DNA of 18,107 bases from Bacillota bacterium. Lineage in GTDB: Bacteria; Bacillota; Clostridia; Christensenellales; SZUA-584. Below, piece by piece: positions 1 to 6,179 of this stretch. Position numbers and translations under genes: made by a program. The stretch is from positions 1-18,107 of the forward strand of contig JAEYKW010000038.1 of assembly GCA_023408075.1 (NCBI GenBank), in the 5' to 3' direction. The stretch's first letter is position 1, and every line of letters begins with the position of its first letter. The notes beneath the pieces were generated by a model that was not told the origin of the DNA, made no database searches, and worked only from the letters and a program-made list of their open reading frames with translations.

Positions 1-111
1 TTGAGCAAGAGGCTTATCACAAACACTATTCCAAAGAGACCCGGGCGTTATTATGAACGGCGTCGCAAGCATACAGCTGCTAAGTTCCCTCAGAACCGGA
101 AAGATATATAA
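1..111 (+). CDS. C-terminal end of an unidentified basic protein (truncated by window edge; possibly a transposase tail)
   Basis: Frame 1 is open from the first base to TAA at 109-111, giving 36 residues rich in Arg and Lys (motifs PKRPGRYYERRRKH and AAKFPQNRKDI). A short, strongly basic tail of this sort is common at the C-terminus of IS4-type transposases, and no gene follows for about 560 bases, as would fit the end of an insertion element. That identification is inference. With so few residues I cannot exclude another DNA- or RNA-binding protein, or a chance open frame. The start lies outside the window. Confidence 0.35.
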   Translation: MSKRLITNTIPKRPGRYYERRRKHTAAKFPQNRKDI

Positions 112-612
112 TTGCTTTATTATACCAAATTAGCTTGATGACATTGCTCCTCGAGGAGAAGGTGGCGCGCAGCGATTGATGAGGTGTCAAATAGAAATTA
201 CCAATATGAACACTTCATCAGTCGCCAATTGACGATACAGTTTGATGATAAGCCACATCCGGTCATGCATTCCACTGGAGTAGTTAAGAGCGAAGCGACA
301 ACAAGTTTAATCCAATGTCACCGGCATCATCCGAAAATACGTTTTATGCGATCGAAAAAGAGCGACGGCCCAAATGGGATGGACTTTGATGATTGTGCTA
401 GTGTGTATAACTTTTCCATGCGATAAGCTGTCGCCAAGTGGCGACTCAAGCTGCTGGCAAAGCCGCGAATGTCGTTTCGAGTGAGCGTCCGCGATTGACT
501 GCGAAGTGGACTGAAATCCCATGTTGAAAGGTTTAACATGGGATGCTCACGTGATGTCTCCCTGGCATGGGACGATCATGATTTGCATGAAAACTCAGCC
601 CAATGCCCGCTG
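112..612. other. Gene-poor stretch, no supported coding region
   Basis: About 500 bases without a convincing gene. Open frames of 60 to 80 codons exist on both strands (for example 184-426 plus, 307-522 minus), but they overlap one another, lack good Shine-Dalgarno sites and show no recognisable motif. The only clear structure is the palindromic repeat at 516-544. The stretch may be decayed mobile-element or intergenic DNA. Confidence 0.5.
516..544. repeat. Palindromic repeat copy D (CCCATG...CATGGGA family)
   Basis: A perfect 10-base inverted repeat, ATCCCATGTT at 516-525 and AACATGGGAT at 535-544, encloses a 9-base loop. The same ATCCCATG/CATGGGAT core occurs at 2204-2233, 11561-11588 and 11687-11716. 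This copy lacks the adjoining TGTCATTCCGATGG flank of the other three, so it is either a core-only copy or an older, eroded one. Confidence 0.6.
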
Positions 613-641
613 TTGCGCACAGCCGCTTTGTATGGTACGAT
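613..641 (+). promoter_or_regulatory. Candidate promoter for the leader-mef transcript
   Basis: TTGCGC at 613-618 and TACGAT at 636-641 are 17 bases apart. A TG one base before the -10 (633-634) makes it an extended -10. The expected start near 648 would give an untranslated region of about 250 nucleotides before the efflux gene, including the leader ORF and both hairpins. The -35 is weak (3 of 6), so this is a reasoned guess. Confidence 0.4.
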
Positions 642-673
642 ATCTGTGAATTCTCGTAAGGAGCATATTATCT

Positions 674-700
674 GTGTATTACTACATTCGTATTCGTTAA
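674..700 (+). CDS. Putative leader peptide of the mef-like gene (MYYYIRIR)
   Basis: GTG at 674 is preceded by AAGGAG at 658-663 (10-base gap). It opens an eight-codon ORF, (M)YYYIRIR, closed by TAA at 698-700. The last three sense codons encode Arg-Ile-Arg. Established knowledge: macrolide-bound ribosomes stall at Arg/Lys-X-Arg/Lys, and the streptococcal mef leader is also eight residues and ends in such a motif immediately before its stop (MTASMRLK). The bases just after this ORF enter a terminator-like hairpin, so a ribosome stalled here would cover its 5' arm. The position about 200 bases before a Mef homologue strengthens the case. An ORF this short can arise by chance. Confidence 0.5.
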   Translation: MYYYIRIR

Positions 701-740
701 GTCCATACAAAATTGAATGATCCGTTTAGCGGACTTTTTG
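699..740 (+). terminator. Candidate attenuator hairpin 1 in the mef leader
   Basis: AAGTCC at 699-704, overlapping the leader stop codon, is perfectly complementary to GGACTT at 731-736 and is followed by a T-rich run to 742. A shorter alternative stem, TCCG 721-724 with CGGA 730-733, uses part of the same 3' arm. The loop of the longer form is large (26 bases), so the terminator would be weak. Its 5' arm lies where a ribosome paused on the Arg-Ile-Arg codons would sit. Termination activity is inferred. Confidence 0.4.
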
Positions 741-824
741 TTGTACTTGCTTATACGAAATAAGACGCAGATATCGCGCAGCTGCCAAGCTGCTGCGGCT
801 CTGTTTCGTTATAATGATTGTGAG

Positions 825-866
825 AGCAGACGAAAATCCGCCGACCGGATGGATGTCTGCTTTTTA
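825..866 (+). terminator. Candidate attenuator hairpin 2 before the mef-like gene
   Basis: AGCAGAC 825-831 pairs with GTCTGCT 855-861. Inside it ATCCG 836-840 pairs with CGGAT 846-850, and a T-tract (861-866) follows, the form of a Rho-independent terminator. It lies within the presumed transcript only 33 bases before the efflux start. There is no convincing upstream gene for it to end, so attenuation is the simpler reading. GCTCT at 798-802 is complementary to AGAGC at 823-827, which overlaps the 5' arm and could form a competing antiterminator stem. Confidence 0.55.
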
Positions 867-898
867 TTATTGATGCGAACTAAAGGAGAATGATTTAT

Positions 899-2119
899 AT
901 GTCTACATCAACAAACTGGAAACGAAATTACTTGACTTTACTGGTGGGTCAGGCGGTATCGCTTGTTACCAGCGGTATTCTGCAGCTGGCGATTATATTT
1001 TATCTGACGGAGAAGACCGGCTCCGCGCTGGTGCTGTCGCTGTCCACACTCGTCGGGTTCCTGCCGCAGGCGCTCCTGGGGCCGTTTATCGGGGTCTGGA
1101 TCGACCGCATGAGCCGAAAACACGTGATGATCGGTGCGGATCTGTTTGTCGCGCTCGCAGGCGGCGTTTTGGCTCTGGTTGCTTTGCTTACCGAGCCGCC
1201 TGTCTGGTTAATTATGTGCATACTGTTTCTGCGCAGCGTGGGGACGGCGTTTCACACACCCGCGTTCAGCGCGGCCACGCCGTTGCTGGTGCCGGAGGAT
1301 ATGCTGACCAAATGCACGGGGTTCAGCCAGTCGGTCACATCCGTCAGCCATCTGGTGAGCCCGGCGGCGGGCGCGTTCTTTTACGCGGTATGGCCTTTGC
1401 ACAGCATTGCTCTGATCGATATTGCGGGGGCGGTGATGGCGTGCGTCACAGTGGCTGCCGTCGCCATACCCAAACACATAGCGGGCGGTGTCGCACCGCG
1501 CGCGGAATATTTAAAAGAGCTGAAAGAGGCTTTTTCGGTGCTGCGCGAAAACAGGGGGCTGCTCTCGCTGCTCTGGATCGGCATGCTGTATATGTTTGCG
1601 TTTATGCCGATCAACGCGCTTTTTCCGCTCATGAGCATGCAGTATTTTAACGGCACGGCAGCGCATGCGGCGGCAGCGGAGATCGTATTTGCGGCGGGCA
1701 TGCTGGTTGGCGGCCTTGTGCTCGGGGCATGGGGCGGCTTTAAAAGCAGGCCGCTGACCATAGCCATGTCCATCGCGCTCATGGGAGCGAGTCTGGTGGT
1801 ATCGGGCCTGCTGCCGCAAAGCGGCTTTATTTTCTTTGCCGTATGCTGTGCGCTCATGGGCTTATCGGCACCGTTTTATGGTGTGCAGACCGCGATTTTT
1901 CAGGAGAAAATCAAGCAGGAATATTTGGGGCGCGTATTTTCGCTGTCGATCAGCGCGATGTCGCTCTCAATGCCGCTCGGGCTGTTGTTTGCGGGCGCGT
2001 TCGCCGAAGAGATCGGTGTGCACAGCTGGTTCTTTTTTTCGGGGGTCGGGATTATCGTAATCGCCGCGATCACGCTGCTGCTGCCGTCTGTGCGGGCGAT
2101 AGATAAGGAGAGAAAGTGA
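899..2119 (+). CDS. MFS drug efflux transporter of the Mef (macrolide efflux) family
   Basis: A 406-residue integral membrane protein with about 12 hydrophobic segments, the usual size for Mef pumps. The opening resembles Mef(A) as I remember it: NW at 6-7, GQAVSLVTSGILQ, IIFYLTEKTGSA, then the MFS loop motif GVWIDRMSRKH at about 65-75, and later GTAFHTPA, TPLLVPE, MPINALFPL and FQEKIKQEYLGRVFS. The family exports 14- and 15-membered macrolides by proton antiport; the substrate here is inferred. ATG at 899 is preferred because AAAGGAG at 882-888 is 10 bases away, whereas the in-frame ATG at 890 almost touches that site. No mel/msrD ABC partner follows. Base composition matches the neighbours, suggesting a resident gene. 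Regulation is probably through the leader at 648-898. Confidence 0.88.
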   Translation: MSTSTNWKRNYLTLLVGQAVSLVTSGILQLAIIFYLTEKTGSALVLSLSTLVGFLPQALLGPFIGVWIDRMSRKHVMIGADLFVALAGGVLALVALLTEPPVWLIMCILFLRSVGTAFHTPAFSAATPLLVPEDMLTKCTGFSQSVTSVSHLVSPAAGAFFYAVWPLHSIALIDIAGAVMACVTVAAVAIPKHIAGGVAPRAEYLKELKEAFSVLRENRGLLSLLWIGMLYMFAFMPINALFPLMSMQYFNGTAAHAAAAEIVFAAGMLVGGLVLGAWGGFKSRPLTIAMSIALMGASLVVSGLLPQSGFIFFAVCCALMGLSAPFYGVQTAIFQEKIKQEYLGRVFSLSISAMSLSMPLGLLFAGAFAEEIGVHSWFFFSGVGIIVIAAITLLLPSVRAIDKERK

Positions 2120-2201
2120 GAGTTGGAGCATGGGCTTTCATATCTTACAAGTGACAAGTGCATAGCGAGGAGCGAAGCGAAGTGACTACGAAATGGAGCG
2201 C

Positions 2202-2265
2202 GCCCCATGTGAAAAACGCTTTAAGCATGGGATTCCTCTTCCGCTCACGCGCCATCGGAATGACA
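2202..2265 (-). repeat. Palindromic repeat copy A (CCCATG...CATGGGA family)
   Basis: Read on the minus strand from 2265, it begins TGTCATTCCGATGGCGCG, continues AGCGGAAGAGGAATCCCATG and closes with the complementary arm (CCCCATGT at 2203-2210 on plus). It is nearly identical over this stretch to copies B and C at 11529 and 11654. The flank at 2161-2190 (GCGAGGAGCGAAGCGAAG) resembles motifs that often accompany such elements. It lies between the mef-like gene and its terminator, so it is transcribed and could fold as a hairpin. Confidence 0.7.
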
Positions 2266-2292
2266 GCGTGTGACTTTGCCAGCATACGTGAA

Positions 2293-2321
2293 CAACAGGC
2301 TTTAAGCCTGCTGTTTTCTTG
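2293..2321 (+). terminator. Rho-independent terminator after the mef-like gene
   Basis: CAACAGGC 2293-2300 and GCCTGCTG 2306-2313 form an 8-base stem with one mismatch around a TTTAA loop, followed by TTTTCTTG. It points in the direction of the efflux gene and lies just before the end of the convergent lipoprotein gene. The minus-strand side lacks a clear T run. Confidence 0.65.
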
Positions 2322-2340
2322 TTTCATATGTTGCTTGGCT

Positions 2341-2967
2341 TTATTTACCCGTGTTCCAGTTCACTTCGATATTTGTGAGCAGGTCGGCGGCGGTGGTCAG
2401 GTGCTGCGCGTCGTGCAGCTCATGATCCGCGCCGAGCACGTCGCCCGACCCGGCAAGCACAGGTGAGGCGGAGCCGGAGGCCGAGGTGTCGATATCGGCT
2501 GTCCAGACGGCGGACGGCTGGCCGTTCACGTCATTGTAGCCTTCGTCGCCCTCGGAAAGCCCTTCGGCGTAATACTCATTGTAATCGTAGGACGCATTGG
2601 CCTCGATAGACAGCTTAAGCTTGTTGCCCGCAAACGCGTCGGGAATGTTCAGTGTCAGTTCGGCGCCTTTGTTCGGCGTCGCGCCGGAGGTCACATCCGT
2701 CTCACTCACACCCTTCCATACGGGCAGCGCGGCGGGACGGTTTTCCAGCCCCGTGGCGGCCTTCCCGGTGGCGTAAAGCGTTGCGGTATTGCCGGATTCA
2801 TCCTGCACCCAAATCGCGTAGGAGGGCGGGTAGCGCAGCCCGTCAGCGTAACCGAACGATACGGATATGCTCGGCTTGGAGGGGTCCGAAGAAGGCGCGG
2901 GCGCGCCGCAGGCCGTCAGCATCACGGCGGCAATCAGCAGCAATACGAGTATTGATATTTTTTTCAT
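2341..2967 (-). CDS. Secreted lipoprotein, DUF2271-like
   Basis: A 208-residue protein with a lipoprotein signal: MKK, a hydrophobic core, and lipobox LTAC with the lipidated Cys at 20, followed by GAPAPSSDPSKPS as a linker. It should be anchored to the outer face of the membrane. The body has SYAIWVQDESGN, LPVWKG, TSGATPNKG and LKLSIEAN, then NGQPSAVW. This order (YAxWxxD, LPxW, GATP, IEAN, xVWxxxI) recalls DUF2271 proteins, whose function is unknown. ATG at 2967 is chosen because AAGGAGTG on the minus strand lies 6 bases upstream; a GTG at 2976 would overlap that site. It is a single-gene unit, convergent with the efflux gene and divergent from the gene at 3155. TATGAT at 3013-3008 is a possible -10. 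Confidence 0.7.
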   Translation of the reverse strand: MKKISILVLLLIAAVMLTACGAPAPSSDPSKPSISVSFGYADGLRYPPSYAIWVQDESGNTATLYATGKAATGLENRPAALPVWKGVSETDVTSGATPNKGAELTLNIPDAFAGNKLKLSIEANASYDYNEYYAEGLSEGDEGYNDVNGQPSAVWTADIDTSASGSASPVLAGSGDVLGADHELHDAQHLTTAADLLTNIEVNWNTGK

Positions 2968-3110
2968 AAAACACACTCCTTAATGGTAATGAAAATATTT
3001 GGTTAATATCATATCACGACACAAACCGCAATGCCAGCATGCTAATGTAAAAAGAGTGTGGATTGTGGGGATAGCGAAAATTAAAAGTCATGATCGGGCA
3101 GACGAGTCCA

Positions 3111-3116
3111 TATAAT
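3111..3116 (+). promoter_or_regulatory. Candidate -10 element before the 3155 gene
   Basis: A perfect TATAAT lies 39 bases before the start at 3155. No good -35 is seen 16 to 18 bases upstream, so the promoter is either -35-poor or this is chance. Confidence 0.3.
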
Positions 3117-3154
3117 TCTAGCAGGGTCAAAGCGGCCGCGCGGGAGGGAAACCA

Positions 3155-3463
3155 ATGGGTGACAACCGGCAAATATTATACAGGCAATACGAAAGGCTCG
3201 GCGTGGCGCTGATCCGCTGTATGGAGCAGCTTAAAAGCGACGCCGGAGACGGAATTGGCACCTATTATCATGCGGTCGAGGAAATCGAAGGCCTTATGCA
3301 AGCCTGTGCGTACGGCGAACAATCCGAAACGGTTATTGAAGAGCCGCTGAGCTGCATGCATGAAGCTGCGGAGCATCACGATGCGGCCGCGCTTTCTGAC
3401 GTGATCGAAACAAAAGTGTATCCGATTGTCAAAGCGTGGCTGGAAAGAGCCCAGGAAACTTAA
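3155..3463 (+). CDS. Small helical protein of unknown function
   Basis: A 102-residue protein starting at ATG after GGGAGGG (7-base gap). The sequence is soluble, without a signal peptide, and looks mostly alpha-helical, with heptad-like stretches such as YRQYERLGVALIRCMEQL near the N-terminus and ALSDVIETKVYPIVKAWLE at the C-terminus. It is acidic overall. I do not recognise the family. The next gene starts 16 bases after its stop with its own Shine-Dalgarno site, so the two are probably co-transcribed; they may work together or with the pseudokinase further on, but nothing in the sequence proves this. Confidence 0.7.
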   Translation: MGDNRQILYRQYERLGVALIRCMEQLKSDAGDGIGTYYHAVEEIEGLMQACAYGEQSETVIEEPLSCMHEAAEHHDAAALSDVIETKVYPIVKAWLERAQET

Positions 3464-3479
3464 AAAACCGAGGTGGCTT

Positions 3480-3812
3480 ATGCCGTTGTATCCGATGAGG
3501 TTTGCATTTACCCCCGGCCAGAATGAACGCGTGGAAGCCGTGGTGACGGTGCCCAAAGAACAAAGGGCTGTGCTGCACGGCACGGTTTTTGATATGGACG
3601 GTGCCCGCGTCTCCGATGCGGTGGTGTGTCTTTTTGTCTGCTGCGGCGGCGAAGTGCTTGAGCACACGGCAGATACATTTACGGATGCCGACGGCGAGTT
3701 TGTTTTCGGCCCGGTGGAAGCCGATAAAAGCTACGTCGTCAAGGTGTATGTCGGCGGTGTGACGCTGCGCGAAATCACCGTCAGGCCAAAGAAGAAGCGC
3801 GTTCGCACATAA
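3480..3812 (+). CDS. Carboxypeptidase-regulatory-like (prealbumin-fold) small protein
   Basis: A 110-residue protein carrying one beta-sandwich module. The signature LHGTVFDMDGARVSDAVVCLF, then DTFTDADGEFVFGPV and KSYVVKVYVGGV, is the pattern of CarboxypepD_reg/Cna_B-like domains (G-x-V-x-D...G-x-x-V-x-D-A-x-V, T-D-x-x-G-x-F-x-F). No signal peptide or membrane segment is visible; the C-terminus is basic (RPKKKRVRT). ATG at 3480 is chosen because GAGGTGG sits at 3470-3476. In-frame codons upstream would start inside the previous gene. The domain usually mediates structure or binding rather than catalysis; the partner is unknown. Confidence 0.72.
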   Translation: MPLYPMRFAFTPGQNERVEAVVTVPKEQRAVLHGTVFDMDGARVSDAVVCLFVCCGGEVLEHTADTFTDADGEFVFGPVEADKSYVVKVYVGGVTLREITVRPKKKRVRT

Positions 3813-3817
3813 AGCTA

Positions 3818-3846
3818 TTGAATTTCTGCCTTTGTCTCTATATACT
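3818..3846 (+). promoter_or_regulatory. Promoter for the pseudokinase gene
   Basis: TTGAAT at 3818-3823 and TATACT at 3841-3846 are exactly 17 bases apart, beginning 6 bases after the stop of the preceding gene. A second -10-like TATAAT lies at 3858-3863. A start near 3853 would exclude the in-frame TTG at 3832 from the message and so supports GTG 3886 as the true start. Confidence 0.55.
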
Positions 3847-3885
3847 AAGATAAATAGTATAATATGGGGACGGAGCCAAATTAGG

Positions 3886-5403
3886 GTGAACACCTTTTCC
3901 GACAAGAATCCTCAAAATCACATAGACGGTGAGCTTATCGCGATATTGCCCGTGGTGGAGCAGGTCAGAGCCCTGCACGCAAAGGGGCGGTATGGCTTTG
4001 ATATCTGCCCGGAGAACATTGTGATGACGCGGCGCGGGGCGTTGCTGCGCGTGAAAAACATCGCACTGAGTGCCAGCGGGGCGAGTGTTTACAGGCCCGG
4101 CTATACGCCGCGTGAGCGGTATATGGGCGCCGAGCCGGGGACATGGACCGACGTTTACGCGGTGAGCGCGCTTGTGTATACGGCGATGACGGGGCTGATG
4201 CTGCCATCGGCATTTGAACGCGGCCATACCGAGCCGCTGTTCGGGGGGCTCGATAAAAAATACCGTGCCCTCGAAGAGGTGGTGGCACAGGGGCTTGCCC
4301 CTGACGCGGGGCAGCGGCTCAAGTCTCTCGATGCCCTCTCGGAGCAGATACAAGCCTGCCTGAACGGATACCGTCCGCCCGCGAAGATACGTGCGGGCAA
4401 AGAAAGAAAGCCAATTAAGCATAAGAAAGCGACCGCCGCCGTTTCAATCGCGGCGCTGCTGCTGCTGAGCGGCGCAGTGCTTGTCAATGAGGTCAATTAT
4501 GCGCAAGCCGTATCACGAACGGAAACGGGGGAATACACGCTGGCGCAAGACAGTCTCAAGGGCGTTTTTGCGTTCTACAAGGATGCGTCTCAGCTTTTTC
4601 GCTTCACCGTTGCGGGCCTCAGTCTGCAAAGCGGCGCGTTTGATGCGGCCGCGCAAGGCTTCTTAGCCCTTGGCGGTTACCGGGATGCCGACGAAATGGT
4701 GCGGGAGACGGATTACCGGCACGCGCAGGTGCTGCTGCGGCAGGGATGCCTGGCTGAGGCGGAGAATCTGCTCAAATCAACCGGGGATTACAAAGATGCG
4801 CTTTTACTGCTTAAGCGAATCAGCTATGAAAAAGGCGACATATATTTCGACGCCGGGTTGTATTTTTCTGCGATCGGCGCTTTTCGAAACGCCTCGGATT
4901 ATGCCGATGCCGCGGCAAGAGTGGACGAAGCAATGGACAAGCTGTATGTTGCGGGGATAAGTGCGCTCGGCGAGGGCGAGATCGATTTGGCCAAGCAGTA
5001 TTTCGCCGTCTTAACGGGGTATAAACAGGCGGATGAGCTTGCCAAGCTCGCGGTCGTGCTGCTGCATGTTCAGCACGGCGAAGCGGTTACACAGGATGAA
5101 TACGTCTTCATCACCGGCTTTGCGGACAGGGTTGACCTGTCATCTTATCTGACATCAGATTCCTTGAGCATGTATTATCTGCGCGGCAGCTGGAGAGATG
5201 AGGCGGGCAATATTTTCTCGCTGGACGGCAGCGGCGGCATCACCTGCAATATACCGGGCTTCGCGGGGAACAGCTATGTTTTTAACGGCGGCGTGCTGTA
5301 TATCGGAGTGAAAGCAGTGCTGCGCTTCACGGGCGTTGATCTGAATACGGTGGAGATAGTTTCATACGCAGACGGCGTGACGTATGTGATGAAGAGAATA
5401 TAA
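3886..5403 (+). CDS. Transmembrane pseudokinase (kinase C-lobe only) with TPR-like repeats
   Basis: A 505-residue protein. Residues about 25-165 match the C-lobe of a Ser/Thr kinase: the catalytic-loop-like YGFDICPENI (36-45) keeps Asp and Asn, PGYTPRERY (71-79) resembles the APE region, and TDVYA (88-92) is subdomain IX. The whole N-lobe (glycine loop, VAIK lysine, alpha-C Glu) is missing, and the DFG position reads VKNIALS (56-62). ATP phosphotransfer is therefore unlikely. A basic stretch and one membrane segment (about 184-203) follow, then an outer region of about five TPR-like units marked by YKDA, YRDA, YKDA, YADA and YKQA, and a beta-rich C-terminal domain. It is probably an intracellular binding or sensing module coupled to an external repeat domain. 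GTG 3886 follows GGAG at 3872-3875; an in-frame TTG at 3832 lies inside the promoter. Confidence 0.75.
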   Translation: MNTFSDKNPQNHIDGELIAILPVVEQVRALHAKGRYGFDICPENIVMTRRGALLRVKNIALSASGASVYRPGYTPRERYMGAEPGTWTDVYAVSALVYTAMTGLMLPSAFERGHTEPLFGGLDKKYRALEEVVAQGLAPDAGQRLKSLDALSEQIQACLNGYRPPAKIRAGKERKPIKHKKATAAVSIAALLLLSGAVLVNEVNYAQAVSRTETGEYTLAQDSLKGVFAFYKDASQLFRFTVAGLSLQSGAFDAAAQGFLALGGYRDADEMVRETDYRHAQVLLRQGCLAEAENLLKSTGDYKDALLLLKRISYEKGDIYFDAGLYFSAIGAFRNASDYADAAARVDEAMDKLYVAGISALGEGEIDLAKQYFAVLTGYKQADELAKLAVVLLHVQHGEAVTQDEYVFITGFADRVDLSSYLTSDSLSMYYLRGSWRDEAGNIFSLDGSGGITCNIPGFAGNSYVFNGGVLYIGVKAVLRFTGVDLNTVEIVSYADGVTYVMKRI

Positions 5404-5427
5404 TCGAGGTGGTTTTAAGGGGGAAAC

Positions 5428-5949
5428 ATGAAAGTCACAACCAAACTGCTCATCGTTTTGATGGCTTTGTCAATAGCCTCAATATTGCTGATCATAGACA
5501 GTGGCGTTTTTGACGGTAATCTTGCCGTGCGAACTGAGACTGTTTATAAAGAAAATAAAGATTATTTTAATGAAATAGTCGATTTTTTTAATTCCTCAGA
5601 TGTTGTCGCAATTGTTGCCCCAAATATAATGAGCAGTTTTACATTATATAAAGAAATAGATGATTATAAAATATATACAAAAAGTGATATTGAGTTAACC
5701 AGTTTGCAAGATGATGAAACTTCTAAGATTGTTGAATTTATGATAAAAAATGAAATTGATATTATTAATAATAAGGAATCACCATTTGTCGCATTCGTCG
5801 TGATCGAAAGCATTGACTCATCTGCGGTCTTGCGATATTATCCCTCGAAGCCTGATATTCAGGAAGTTAAAGAAGCAGCACAATGCAACGGATGGTTTAT
5901 TGATGAACACTGGCTCGTTTTAGACTGCGAAGATAGCCATTATAAATGA
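5428..5949 (+). CDS. AT-rich orphan protein with N-terminal membrane segment
   Basis: A 173-residue protein starting at ATG 5428 after AAGGGGG. Residues about 5-24 are hydrophobic (LLIVLMALSIASILLIID), either an uncleaved anchor or a signal peptide. The remainder is acidic and looks like a small alpha/beta domain on the outer face; two Cys (in AAQCNG and LDCEDS) lie near the C-terminus. I do not recognise the family. From about 5530 onward it is markedly more AT-rich than its neighbours, using AAA, GAT, ATT and TTA codons, which suggests acquisition from a low-GC source. It begins 24 bases after the pseudokinase stop, so the two may be co-transcribed. Confidence 0.65.
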   Translation: MKVTTKLLIVLMALSIASILLIIDSGVFDGNLAVRTETVYKENKDYFNEIVDFFNSSDVVAIVAPNIMSSFTLYKEIDDYKIYTKSDIELTSLQDDETSKIVEFMIKNEIDIINNKESPFVAFVVIESIDSSAVLRYYPSKPDIQEVKEAAQCNGWFIDEHWLVLDCEDSHYK

Positions 5950-6064
5950 TATGAAGGCGGTGCTTCTTCAATAACATGCACAGCGTAATCCTAATTCTTT
6001 CTCACACAAAGATCGCTCGACATTATGTTGCTCATCCGCTCTGCGAAAATGGATGACCCAAAAA

Positions 6065-6089
6065 CCCAAGCCCAGAACTGGTGTTTGGG
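6065..6089 (-). terminator. Terminator-like hairpin oriented to the minus strand
   Basis: On the minus strand CCCAA (6089-6085), an inner CCAG-TT-CTGG stem and TTGGG (6069-6065) are followed by TTTTT. No minus-strand gene is visible for it to end. On the plus strand the same hairpin has no T run, so it may be only a weak stop after the AT-rich gene or a chance structure. Confidence 0.3.
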
Positions 6090-6149
6090 ACTTTCCACCA
6101 GGGTGTGTTTTCCAGCCTTTTTTATTTCCCCATGTCAGCATATTTCTGT

Positions 6150-6155
6150 TATAAT
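6150..6155 (+). promoter_or_regulatory. Candidate -10 element for the DUF362 operon
   Basis: A perfect TATAAT lies 24 bases before the ATG at 6180, which would give a very short leader holding only the GAGGAG ribosome site. The -35 position (6127-6132, TCCCCA) does not match consensus. Confidence 0.4.
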
Positions 6156-6179
6156 ACATACCTGAGGAGTGGACAAACC

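Noticed and set aside
184..426. 80-codon open frame with GTG start
   Set aside because: No good ribosome site, no recognisable motif, unusual residue mix (many His, Ser), and overlapping open frames on the other strand. I treat it as chance.
538..720. 60-codon open frame starting inside the palindromic repeat
   Set aside because: Starts within the repeat arm, no ribosome site, no motif. Its end overlaps the better-supported leader ORF in a different frame.
810..815. Perfect TATAAT as the main mef promoter
   Set aside because: No acceptable -35 at 787-792 (AAGCTG). It lies between leader and second hairpin; I prefer the upstream promoter but cannot exclude a secondary start here.
814..873. 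20-codon ORF across hairpin 2 as a second leader peptide
   Set aside because: No Shine-Dalgarno site before its ATG, and it overlaps the hairpin by chance of reading frame.
2341..2967. Lipoprotein gene as a partner of the efflux pump
   Set aside because: Opposite strand, separate terminator and no transport-related motif. Proximity alone is not support.
5968..6159. 63-codon minus-strand open frame
   Set aside because: No ribosome site, no motif, and it spans the promoter and hairpin region of the DUF362 operon.
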